From IMG/VR virus record IMGVR_UViG_3300040781_000275, positions 1 to 59,231 of that record: a stretch of 59,231 nt of DNA; one strand, 5' to 3'. Made by a program: the position numbers and the translations under genes. Of the stretch, positions 44,161 to 52,084 are shown in pieces (position 1 is the stretch's first letter; each line of letters begins with the position of its first letter). The stretch is from a virus. Under the pieces are notes generated by a model. The model saw nothing but the letters and a program-made list of their open reading frames with translations. It did not search any database and was not told the DNA's origin.

Positions 44161-44368
44161 ATAGGCAGTCATTAATTTTTATAGATTGGGGCTTATATCG
44201 AGCATATTTCGCCCAAATATAGCCCATATACTACTTTTAGTGCTTATTTGTGACTTTATAGCCCTGAACACTAAATAGGGCTTAAATGGCCCAAATGGGC
44301 TTAATTCTATTATTAAATAAAAAATGTTTAAAAGTATCAGGATTATCGTTGAATAATGGACTGCCTAT
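44161..44368. repeat. Perfect 10-bp inverted repeat near both divergent promoters
   Basis: ATAGGCAGTC at 44161-44170 and its exact reverse complement GACTGCCTAT at 44359-44368, 188 bases apart. AATAAT stands next to the core in both arms. One arm lies in the spacer of the + strand promoter, the other just upstream of the - strand TATAAT box. This is the layout of an operator pair for one regulator. Confidence 0.65.
44189..44304. repeat. Cluster of GGGCTTA and GCCC repeats in non-coding DNA
   Basis: GGGCTTA occurs at 44189, GGGCTTAA at 44278 and 44297, and GCCC, its complement core, at 44211, 44222, 44261 and 44289. Two local hairpins can form: AGCCCT/AGGGCT (44260-44282) and GCCCAAATGGGC (44289-44300). 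No reading frame explains the 283-base gap. A control region, or an origin, is possible. Confidence 0.6.
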
Positions 44369-44376
44369 ATTATTCT
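44349..44376 (+). promoter_or_regulatory. Sigma70-like promoter of the regulator-like gene
   Basis: TTGAAT at 44349-44354 and TATTCT at 44371-44376 with a 16-base spacer, 20 bases before the ATG at 44397. The spacer contains the right arm of the inverted repeat, so a protein bound there would block the promoter. Confidence 0.5.
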
Positions 44377-44396
44377 AATACCAACGGGGAAGGGCA

Positions 44397-45041
44397 ATGT
44401 TAAAGATTGGAAAAGTGTATTTATACGAGAATAAGAATTATATTTATGTTCACACTAAAAAGAAAGTCGGTGGCCGGAACATTTATTCAGTTTCTAAAGT
44501 CGATATCAATGGGGAGTTAAAGAAGCCCATTGATGTTAGATTTAAGCGTGGTAAATTTAAGCTAATAGAAGATGTTTCTATTAGAATCTTAGTTAGAATC
44601 CCTCAGAAAAATAGGCAAAAACTAAAGTGGTTAAAAGTTGTTAACGATGCTCAAAGAAAAATGGTCGCACTAAAGATATCTGGTTGTCGTGAAACTAAAA
44701 GGGAACTAAGGAAAGAGATTGGTAAATTAGCAGTAGCTTCCATATATTTTCAAAACAGTGAATCAGGCGATTGTTTTAATCTTAGAGATTTTGCCAAAGA
44801 ATTAAACTTTAATACTTACACAACTTTATATCGATGGGCTGAAAACTACCTTCGCTCTATCTATACGGAAGACAGGTATAAGAACGCTATTAAGTCTGCT
44901 GCTGATAGAACCATTTATCAGGCGTATAACAATAAGATGAAATATTGGTCTGGTTTATATGGTTTCAATAAGAACATTAATAAGATGCTGGATAGAGACT
45001 TAAAAGCTTATATGAAAGAAATGAGAGAGCGGGCTATTTAA
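44397..45041 (+). CDS. Putative DNA-binding protein in the switch region
   Basis: 214 residues, strongly basic. Residues 1-60 look beta-rich (a small barrel with GKVYLYENKNYIYV), and residues 122-150 (NLRDFAKELNFNTYTTLYRW) have the spacing of a helix-turn-helix. It is the only + strand gene in the region facing the replication block, has its own promoter, and converges with the next - strand gene with an 8-base overlap. A regulator binding the inverted repeats upstream is an attractive but unproven idea. The ribosome site is GGGAAGGG. Confidence 0.6.
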   Translation: MLKIGKVYLYENKNYIYVHTKKKVGGRNIYSVSKVDINGELKKPIDVRFKRGKFKLIEDVSIRILVRIPQKNRQKLKWLKVVNDAQRKMVALKISGCRETKRELRKEIGKLAVASIYFQNSESGDCFNLRDFAKELNFNTYTTLYRWAENYLRSIYTEDRYKNAIKSAADRTIYQAYNNKMKYWSGLYGFNKNINKMLDRDLKAYMKEMRERAI

Positions 45042-45348
45042 GGTAGTCGTTAAAAACTCTTTCGTTAAAGTATTGATAAACCCAAAGATAAGAATCAAAC
45101 TCAGGCATCTCAACTTTAAGAACTAAATTTTCAGACTTGATATATGGCAAAATTGCTTGATGAGTAATTGTATCCATTACAACAACATTATATTCACTGA
45201 AATAAATAGTTACATCACTTTCAATATTAAAAATATTTTTGAAAGTATCTAAGGCATCTCCTTTAAGTTGTTTGATGCCTGAGACAGAATCTTTAACACA
45301 ATCACTTAGAGTTGATAATCTTTCCTTAAGGTCTGATTTTGATGCCAT
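45034..45348 (-). CDS. Small - strand protein, unknown
   Basis: 104 residues with a GGAG ribosome site seven bases from the ATG. Helical in the first 40 residues, then beta-rich and aromatic (SYLWVYQYFNERVF). The 3' end overlaps the converging regulator-like gene by 8 bases; the 5' end overlaps the upstream ligase-like gene by 43 bases, so it is the last gene of the replication operon. Confidence 0.7.
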   Translation of the reverse strand: MASKSDLKERLSTLSDCVKDSVSGIKQLKGDALDTFKNIFNIESDVTIYFSEYNVVVMDTITHQAILPYIKSENLVLKVEMPEFDSYLWVYQYFNERVFNDYLK

Positions 45349-46181
45349 ACTTTAACTCCAAATTTATAATAGATACCCTTTAAGAATAGTACAAAGTCTA
45401 GGTTCTCTTCAACTACTTTTTTACATCTGGCCGGAAGCTTCTTAAGTTTTTCTTTTCCAGTTCCATCTAAAATTTCTAGCGGTGAAATTGCTCCTAATGC
45501 TTTTAACTCTTTTTCATTTAAGTTAGGGAAATTACAAATATCCCAAAAGCTCTCAGCACTAAAGGAAGTTTGCTTAAGGTACTCCTGAACCATTACATCT
45601 ATGTGCCAAAGTATATTACCGTTCTCTTTATAAAAGTTATTCCAGTGGGCTAATCGACCTTCCGTGTTATGGTCACTAATAGCAGAGAACATAACAAAAT
45701 ACTCATATGGGTTATCTACCTTGGTCTGAGCTTGTGAGTAAACGTAACCATCTAAATAAACTTTTAGAAGTCTTTGGTCTAATTCAGGGTAGGCGTATTT
45801 AAACAGCTTAAATAAGAACCCTCTTGAAGTAGCAGAACAATAAACATTAGGGCATTTAATAACACCGTCTACAGTTATTAGGTCACCTTTACAAGTTGTG
45901 CAATTAGTAGGGAGTTCTAACTCTCCTACAGGCTGACTCAAAACTTCTTCAATTTCTGGAATTAATTGCTCATCAACTTTTACTCTGAGTTTTGTTCCTT
46001 TCATTAGGAATCTTTTATTTTCAATATCTCTAAAAATCATAGCGTTGATATTGTGTTTCTTAAGTTTGGTTGTAGTTTTTAAATGAACCAACATAAAAAC
46101 ATCGCCTCTTTGACCGGTTCGATAATCAACTTTCTTAACCGTGACGTTTTCTTTAAATGTTTCAATTTTAGACGTTTCCAT
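45306..46181 (-). CDS. Zinc-finger protein resembling the C-terminal half of NAD-dependent DNA ligase
   Basis: 291 residues. I take the ATG at 46181 because AAGGAG precedes it; an ATG at 46211 lacks a site. Residues 10-85 look like an OB-fold, then four Cys (CTTC, 12 residues, CPNVYC) form a zinc finger like that of bacterial LigA (CxxC...CPNxxC), followed by helical sequence that could hold helix-hairpin-helix units. The nucleotidyl-transfer domain with its KxDG lysine is absent, so it cannot be a whole ligase. It may be a DNA-binding subunit or one half of a split ligase. Confidence 0.6.
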   Translation of the reverse strand: METSKIETFKENVTVKKVDYRTGQRGDVFMLVHLKTTTKLKKHNINAMIFRDIENKRFLMKGTKLRVKVDEQLIPEIEEVLSQPVGELELPTNCTTCKGDLITVDGVIKCPNVYCSATSRGFLFKLFKYAYPELDQRLLKVYLDGYVYSQAQTKVDNPYEYFVMFSAISDHNTEGRLAHWNNFYKENGNILWHIDVMVQEYLKQTSFSAESFWDICNFPNLNEKELKALGAISPLEILDGTGKEKLKKLPARCKKVVEENLDFVLFLKGIYYKFGVKVWHQNQTLRKDYQL

Positions 46182-46461
46182 TAATTTCTCCTTCGTCATC
46201 GTAAGCTTCACCTACAACAACTACTTCTTTAGCTGTGATTCCCTTTGGCCCTCTGAACATTTCAAACTGAATTATTTGTCCAGGGATTAACTTTCTAACA
46301 CCTTCCATATTAACTTCTCTGTGATGTACGAAAGCGTCTTCTCCCATACCTGAAGACTTATAAACATCTCCACTTAATATTTCATCAATTTTAGAGAACC
46401 CAAATTTCTTTTCTGCATCCCATCGAATAACTCTACCCTTAGCCTTACCAACAAACTTCAT
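46168..46461 (-). CDS. Cold-shock domain protein
   Basis: 97 residues. KKFGFSKI at 18-25 (RNP1) and DAFVHHR at 42-48 (RNP2) are the nucleic-acid-binding strands of the cold-shock fold, with GKAKGRVIRW at the start and PGQIIQFE plus KGITAKEV at the end as in CspA-type proteins. The loop between RNP1 and RNP2 is about ten residues longer than in CspA. Such proteins bind single-stranded RNA or DNA and melt structure. It overlaps the downstream ligase-like gene by 14 bases and has a good AAAGGA site. Confidence 0.85.
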   Translation of the reverse strand: MKFVGKAKGRVIRWDAEKKFGFSKIDEILSGDVYKSSGMGEDAFVHHREVNMEGVRKLIPGQIIQFEMFRGPKGITAKEVVVVGEAYDDEGEINGNV

Positions 46462-46988
46462 TATAATCCTTTCCTTTTTCCATACTCAGCTAATAAATAG
46501 CCGTCAACAATTCCATCATGAGGAACCTTACTTCGTTTAGTAGCTAAAAAATTTTCTTTTGGAAACAATCGCATTGCAACCAACAGAGCTGTTTTCTTAG
46601 TATCCTTAACTTGTTTAGTTTTACCTTCATCAGTCTTTTTATTTTTTGTTTGAATTTTAGCGTCTTTAAATAAAACCTTTTGCCAACTAATAGGGCTAAC
46701 CATTGTGTAAGGTAAATTTAAAGCAACGCAAGCCATCTCCATGTAACCTGTTTGAAGCCCCAATGAAACAGCCGCTCTTTTCATTAAACCAAACATTCCA
46801 TGAACTTTCTCAAAAACTACATGGGCATCGTGAGTACAATACTGTGCTAAAAAATCGTAGATACCTCTAAGGTCTAGTTCTTTACCTATTTTCGGCATAA
46901 CTATTCTTTCATGGGGTCTACCATTTTTAAGAACTACCAATGCTCCCGCTTTACCTAAATCAATTCCAATATAATATTTATCTTCCAT
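46461..46988 (-). CDS. RuvC-like Holliday junction resolvase
   Basis: 175 residues, the usual RuvC size. An RNase-H-like start GIDLGKAGAL with Asp10, then a central HVVFEKVHGM with Glu60, and a final PHDGIVDGYLLA with Asp158 and Asp162 give the four acidic metal ligands. RuvC-like proteins cut four-way junctions; in T4 the unrelated endonuclease VII does this before packaging. The gene is directly downstream of the Rad50-like gene and shares one base with the cold-shock gene. Confidence 0.85.
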   Translation of the reverse strand: MEDKYYIGIDLGKAGALVVLKNGRPHERIVMPKIGKELDLRGIYDFLAQYCTHDAHVVFEKVHGMFGLMKRAAVSLGLQTGYMEMACVALNLPYTMVSPISWQKVLFKDAKIQTKNKKTDEGKTKQVKDTKKTALLVAMRLFPKENFLATKRSKVPHDGIVDGYLLAEYGKRKGL

Positions 46989-47000
46989 AATTTCCCTTAC

Positions 47001-49070
47001 CTATGCCGCAAACTTAGCCACACTATAATCACCTTTCTTAGTTACTGTGATGATATGTGGAACTGCGTTCTGTATTTCCTTCTTATGAGATACCATAATG
47101 ATTTGCTCATAGCCAAGTTTCTTAGTCAATAATTTTGTAATACTGTCTGTAATCGTAGAAGCTAGGTGAGAATCTAGAGCACTATCAACCTCATCTAAAA
47201 ATAACATATTTAGTTTAATCTTAGACTGTTTACGTTTAAGCATTGTAAGAGCAATTCTAACAGCGTAGGAAACAATGGTTTTACCTCCACCACTATCGCC
47301 TTCAAAGTCACTCTGCTCACCATTCTCAATAATCTTAAGAGATAGTTCTTCTTTACGGGCTTTTAATCTAACGCTTCCACATTCTTCACAGTCGGACTTT
47401 CTATAACCTTTAGGATATGTGAATCCGCAGTCACAGACTGACTCCCACTTGTTTAGTTCTTTGTCTGGACTGAATACTACTGTAGGGCCAAACTTCATTT
47501 CTTTTAATATGTAATTGATATTGTCTTCTACTTCCTGAAAAGCATTCTCAATCTCAGCACTTGGAATACCACTCTTAGAGAACATTCTCTGGATATACAT
47601 TAATCCTTCAAGCCTTTTTCGATACTTTGAACTTTTCTTTTCCAATTCATCTATTGTTTCTAAATCATTCTTTGTACTTTCAATCTTTTCATTAATCGTA
47701 CCCATTTTAGTATTTAATATCCCAATACTGTTTTCTAATTCACTTAGAGCTTCTTTAGCTTCGTAAAGCCTTTCACCAACTTCTTCAGCTACCTCATTAT
47801 TTAAAGATTTCTTATATCTTTTTATTTCTTTTAAGACCGTATCTTCATCTTTAGGCTTTTGAATGTTTTTTAATTGCTCTTTAACAACCTGAATCTCGCT
47901 TTGAACTTCATTAAGGTCTCTTTGTGACTCGTCGTGTTCTTCTAAAATATCAATATCTGCTCTCAGATGTTTAATAGCCTTACTAATCTTTTGGTATTCT
48001 TCTTCTTTGTCATCCAGCATTTTATCCGTGCAAGCTATTCTGTCACACGACTCGTTCAGTATAGGGCACAACGCCCCGCCTTTATGGCTTTTTAGTTTCT
48101 TAATTGTGTCACTAACTAATTGCAGTTCAACTTTTCTTTTTGAAATCTTTTCAATTAACTTAGCGTGAGTTAGCTCCGGTAGTTTTTTAGATAGGGCTTT
48201 AATCTCGGCTTTCGTTTCTGCCATTATTTCTTCAAATTCAATTATTTTTTCTTTCTTCTTTTTAATTCGCTTCTTCTGTTCTGTAATCTCTCCCAGCTCT
48301 ACAGTTAGTTCATTTATTTTATTCTTAGCCCCTTTTCTATCTTCAGAAAGTTTATCTTCTTCTTTTTGAATATCGGCTAATATACCTTTTTGTTTTATTA
48401 ATTTCTTGGTTTTTATTTTAAGAGAAGATTTAATTTCGCTCTTTTCAGTTTCTAAATTTTCAACCATCATTAGGTCGCCTTTTAAGGCTCTAACTAAGGT
48501 GTCGTTTGACTTAATTTTATCTTTGATGAGTTTTACATCTAGTTTGACTAAACCTTCTTTGTTAGTCCAATGCACATTATCAACCCACTTCATAACGTGT
48601 TCTGATTTTCTACTAGGACTTAAATCCATAAATCCATTAATGTCCTGTTGCTGGAAAAAAGATGTTAGTTCAAAGTCTTCTTTAGTGATACCAAATAAGT
48701 CCTCAATAGCTTCCTGCGATTCTCTACTTTTATCAATCCAATCTAAGTTAAGTAAACCTTTCCCTTTATGGTCTACACCTCGCTTAACCTTATATTTCTG
48801 GCCGTTGCTATCTAAGTAGATTGCTTCAACGAACATTGCCTTTTCTCCCTTGTGAATCATTTGGGAGGCTTTAGGGTATCGTTGCTTGCCTATTAGGTTA
48901 TATTTAATAGCTTCGATTATAAGGCTCTTACCCGCCCGATTAGAGCGTTCTTTAGCCCCTTCGTATTGACCTAAGATTCCAACAATATCTCTACCTTCAA
49001 AATCTAGTTCCGTGTCTTTATAGACTCCGAAATTGTGTAGGGTAAGTTTACTTAACTTGATTGTTTCCAT
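47001..49070 (-). CDS. SbcC/Rad50-like recombination ATPase (gp46-like)
   Basis: 689 residues. The N-terminus contains a P-loop ending SNRAGKS (residues 43-49) and the C-terminus the SGGGKT signature, a MLFLDEVDSALD Walker B with D-loop, and a VSHKK H-loop. Between them lies a long coiled coil with CPILNESC near residue 345, the zinc-hook position. A second Cys cluster (CDCG, CEEC) near the C-terminal lobe is extra. With the SbcD-like partner nearby it should resect DNA ends for recombination-driven replication. The first Gly of a classical GxxxxGKS P-loop is not in place. Confidence 0.92.
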   Translation of the reverse strand: METIKLSKLTLHNFGVYKDTELDFEGRDIVGILGQYEGAKERSNRAGKSLIIEAIKYNLIGKQRYPKASQMIHKGEKAMFVEAIYLDSNGQKYKVKRGVDHKGKGLLNLDWIDKSRESQEAIEDLFGITKEDFELTSFFQQQDINGFMDLSPSRKSEHVMKWVDNVHWTNKEGLVKLDVKLIKDKIKSNDTLVRALKGDLMMVENLETEKSEIKSSLKIKTKKLIKQKGILADIQKEEDKLSEDRKGAKNKINELTVELGEITEQKKRIKKKKEKIIEFEEIMAETKAEIKALSKKLPELTHAKLIEKISKRKVELQLVSDTIKKLKSHKGGALCPILNESCDRIACTDKMLDDKEEEYQKISKAIKHLRADIDILEEHDESQRDLNEVQSEIQVVKEQLKNIQKPKDEDTVLKEIKRYKKSLNNEVAEEVGERLYEAKEALSELENSIGILNTKMGTINEKIESTKNDLETIDELEKKSSKYRKRLEGLMYIQRMFSKSGIPSAEIENAFQEVEDNINYILKEMKFGPTVVFSPDKELNKWESVCDCGFTYPKGYRKSDCEECGSVRLKARKEELSLKIIENGEQSDFEGDSGGGKTIVSYAVRIALTMLKRKQSKIKLNMLFLDEVDSALDSHLASTITDSITKLLTKKLGYEQIIMVSHKKEIQNAVPHIITVTKKGDYSVAKFAA

Positions 49071-49072
49071 AA

Positions 49073-49627
49073 TTATTTCTCTAAGATTTCTCTTTCTGCA
49101 TTTGTATCTCTGTTGATTGCTTTAGCCGCTTCAAACTTGTCACCGAACCTACTTTTAAGTTTATCGATGTTTTTCTGTCTAACCTGTTCGATTGTTGACC
49201 CCTGACTAACAATACAAGCGTTAACTAGGTTATGGAGAATCGTTACTGAGGTTACAATCTGGTTAGCATCAATAGGTTTCCCATAAAAACATCTTTTCTT
49301 ATAGATATCCAAAATCTTAGAGGCCTCAATTTTCATTGATATAACAATGTCTTTAAGATTGAAGTCTGTAATTTCTGTTGGTGTGATAGCATCAAAGTCC
49401 AGCCCGAATAGCCTGCTAAATATTGAGTTATACCAAAGCAAGTCACCCATCTCTTCTAAGAAGTTTATAGGGTCAAATGTAAATCCGGCTACAGCTTCAA
49501 ATATCTCTCCTATCTCTGTTTCAATACCAATTGCACCATGCAATCCAATATAGTGAGAAGGTTCAGTTAGATGCCACTCTTCAGATAAGGTTACTGCTGC
49601 ATTTTGTTTGTACTCTAAATCATTCAT
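49073..49627 (-). CDS. MazG-like nucleotide pyrophosphohydrolase
   Basis: 184 residues. The helical ExxE (Glu38-Glu41) and ExxD (Glu59-Asp62, in EEMGDLLWY) pairs are the metal site of the all-alpha NTP pyrophosphatase family, and the C-terminal RQKNIDKLKSRFGDKF segment is typical of phage members. It probably removes unwanted nucleoside triphosphates, or adjusts alarmones as proposed for phage MazG. It sits between the two nuclease subunit genes, two bases from each, with a good AGGAGA site. Confidence 0.85.
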   Translation of the reverse strand: MNDLEYKQNAAVTLSEEWHLTEPSHYIGLHGAIGIETEIGEIFEAVAGFTFDPINFLEEMGDLLWYNSIFSRLFGLDFDAITPTEITDFNLKDIVISMKIEASKILDIYKKRCFYGKPIDANQIVTSVTILHNLVNACIVSQGSTIEQVRQKNIDKLKSRFGDKFEAAKAINRDTNAEREILEK

Positions 49628-49628
49628 A

Positions 49629-50849
49629 CTATTCTCCTAAGTATTTGAGGCTAAGGGCATATAGCTTCCTAGCCTTTTTGGGGTTTTTCTTAAAGTTTTT
49701 TGTAAGCCACGTTTGAACAGCTTTCTTTGGTGTTAAATTTATTTTTTGGTCAGCGGAGCGAACTTGTCTTTTAACAATTATTCTCGGAACAATGTTTTTA
49801 ACAAAACAGTTATAATCTTTAGCAATCTTTTCTCTAATCAAAGACCATTGATAGTTATTACATTCGGGGTCAATAGCAATGTCTAATTTAACTACAGGTT
49901 TTCTTTCAGTGTCTAAAGTTTCTAAGAATTTAACCACTTCAGGTATCTCAAAGAACTCTCCTGTCTGACCAACCATGTTCAATTCTAATTGATAGAAAGG
50001 CCTGTATTTAGTCTCATGTAGAAATAATTCATTAGGTTGACCTATTTCTCCCGGTATATTGATTTCTGCAAAATACTTAGGCTCAATCTTTTCTCCAAAA
50101 CTACAGAAGATAGGGCTTCCAATAATGTAAAGATTTTCTCCCACCATTTGATTAGTGTGGATATGCCCTTGAACAACCATTGTCTTTGAATAACCAATAG
50201 GCGGGTCTAGTAAAATCTGTGGAACAAAAACATCGCTTCTTTTCAGTAGGTTCTCTTCACTGCCCGGATGAGCACCGCTAACATTTAAGTGACTAAATGC
50301 TATGTTATTCCCTGCCTGACCAATCTTTTCAACAATACGCTTAGTCTTAGCTTCGATATATTGTTGAGGTGTGAGGCTTTCCTTAAGCTTATTATCTTTA
50401 ACCTTAGCTTGGATAGTTGCTCTGGTTATGTGAGGTAGAAAGGTAAAGTACATTGGCCCTGTTTCTAAGACACCCACTTTAACCATTTTAACATCTTCAA
50501 CTAACTCAACTGAAGGATAACCGTGTTTTAATTCTTTAATGAAGGACAGGCAGCTCAGTCTTTCAGGGTCAAAGATTGCATCGTGATTACCAACCATAAT
50601 AAATGTTTTTATATTATGCTTCTTAATTAGTTTTAAAAGTCTGATAATAACTGCAACGTATTTCTCGCTAGGGTTATTTTTATCAAACAAGTCACCACCA
50701 ATAACTAAGATTACGGTATGTCCTTCTTTTTTAAGCTTAACTGCATACTTTATAACATCGGTTGTGACAGACTCAATCTCATCTGTTCTATCAATTTCAT
50801 CTGTCTTTAAACCAATATGTAAATCAGAAGTCCAAATGCACTTAATCAT
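49629..50849 (-). CDS. SbcD/Mre11-like nuclease subunit (gp47-like)
   Basis: 406 residues. The metallophosphoesterase motifs are in order: SDLH (Asp9, His11), GGDLFD (Asp53), GNHD (Asn88-Asp90), FSHLNV and QGHIHT. The protein is the nuclease partner of the SbcC-like ATPase two genes downstream. A basic C-terminal end may contact the partner. Its ATG overlaps the stop of the UvsX gene by four bases, so they are translated together. Confidence 0.93.
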   Translation of the reverse strand: MIKCIWTSDLHIGLKTDEIDRTDEIESVTTDVIKYAVKLKKEGHTVILVIGGDLFDKNNPSEKYVAVIIRLLKLIKKHNIKTFIMVGNHDAIFDPERLSCLSFIKELKHGYPSVELVEDVKMVKVGVLETGPMYFTFLPHITRATIQAKVKDNKLKESLTPQQYIEAKTKRIVEKIGQAGNNIAFSHLNVSGAHPGSEENLLKRSDVFVPQILLDPPIGYSKTMVVQGHIHTNQMVGENLYIIGSPIFCSFGEKIEPKYFAEINIPGEIGQPNELFLHETKYRPFYQLELNMVGQTGEFFEIPEVVKFLETLDTERKPVVKLDIAIDPECNNYQWSLIREKIAKDYNCFVKNIVPRIIVKRQVRSADQKINLTPKKAVQTWLTKNFKKNPKKARKLYALSLKYLGE

Positions 50850-52084
50850 GACTCAGCTTCCTGTGTGTACTCTTTGACTTCATCAATTTCTTCTTCTATG
50901 TCTAAATCAGGTTCAATTTCTTTAGTCCAGATAGGTTCTTCAACATGCGGATTCTCTTCAACTAATTTATCAAACTCATCGAGAGAATAAAATTTCTCGG
51001 TATCTTCCCCACCATTTAACTTATATCCTTTAACCGTTTTCCCATCTATTTTCTTAGTAGCACTTCTAATGCTTCCATCGGCTATTAACAGTTCATCGAA
51101 TCCAGATAGTGTATCAATTGGGCGGTTATAGTAATATTTAATAGTAACAGTTTGAAAAGGCTTTACACCTCTGTTCTTAATACAACTCCACTGAACTTTT
51201 TGCCCGATTTGTTCTTTGGTTTTCTTGTCTTTAATTTTACCAACTAACTTACCTTTAAGCCTCTGAGTAGCGTTGTATTTAATTTTGTTCTCACCGTTAG
51301 ATTCCCAAGGGTCACCAAATTGAACATCATATCGTTTGGTTAATTGATTTAGACAAACAAGTGTCGCACCCAACTGGTCAAACTTAGGTATGTAAGTTGT
51401 AGTCGCTGTATTAAATTTAGCTGCTCTTTGCATTGAGGCGTAACCCATTGGGTCTTTACCCTTTTCAAGCTTCTCTAAATCATCATCTGTTTTTAATAAC
51501 GGGTAGGAATCAATACCAATGATAATTGGTTTTGAACGGTCTTTATCGTGTTCTCTAATATTTTTACAAAAAGCGTAAGCTAGTTTAAAAAACATTTCAA
51601 CACTAACAATCGGTTCGCCTCTAAGCCCAAGTTTCCTTTGAGTCTTAGTTCTTTTTTCAGCTAACATAAAACGCTTACTTCTAATATTTAATCCCATCAT
51701 CTGCGCGTAAGACTCTTCTAAAGCCCTCTCACCGTCTAATAACAAGGCGTAACCACCCATTTCTATAGCTGAACCCATTAGTTGATATAGGTTAAATGAT
51801 TTACCCGCTTGTGAGGATGCGCCAATCTCAAAGAACTTTCCTTGAAAAACACCACCTGTAATTTTTTGAAGTGCTTTAAATTTAAAAGGAATAGCGTTTA
51901 AGTCTAGTGCTTCATCTGGTTCACTTTCATCAAACATCGTAGCACCAAAAGAACTTAGCTCACTTTCAATATCTGACAGGTCAAACTCTTTGACTGCTTT
52001 CTTTTTAGTGGCTTTTTTCTTAGTTGTCTTTTTCTTTGTTACTTTCTTTGCTTTTGCTCTTGGTTTCTTTTTTCTTTCAGCCAT
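50846..52084 (-). CDS. uvsX: UvsX/RecA-like recombinase
   Basis: 412 residues. The RecA core has a Walker A GASSQAGKS (88-96), a Walker B PIIIGIDSYP and a QLTKRYD strand end, in the order of T4 UvsX and RecA. The first 31 residues are almost purely Lys, Thr and Ala, an unusual basic extension; the last 45 are strongly acidic. It should pair and exchange strands during recombination-dependent replication, with SSB and a UvsY-like mediator encoded upstream. Confidence 0.9.
   Translation of the reverse strand: MAERKKKPRAKAKKVTKKKTTKKKATKKKAVKEFDLSDIESELSSFGATMFDESEPDEALDLNAIPFKFKALQKITGGVFQGKFFEIGASSQAGKSFNLYQLMGSAIEMGGYALLLDGERALEESYAQMMGLNIRSKRFMLAEKRTKTQRKLGLRGEPIVSVEMFFKLAYAFCKNIREHDKDRSKPIIIGIDSYPLLKTDDDLEKLEKGKDPMGYASMQRAAKFNTATTTYIPKFDQLGATLVCLNQLTKRYDVQFGDPWESNGENKIKYNATQRLKGKLVGKIKDKKTKEQIGQKVQWSCIKNRGVKPFQTVTIKYYYNRPIDTLSGFDELLIADGSIRSATKKIDGKTVKGYKLNGGEDTEKFYSLDEFDKLVEENPHVEEPIWTKEIEPDLDIEEEIDEVKEYTQEAES

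Noticed and set aside
44189-44304. A tRNA gene in the non-coding gap
   Set aside because: The hairpins do not form a cloverleaf and no acceptor stem or T-loop sequence is seen.
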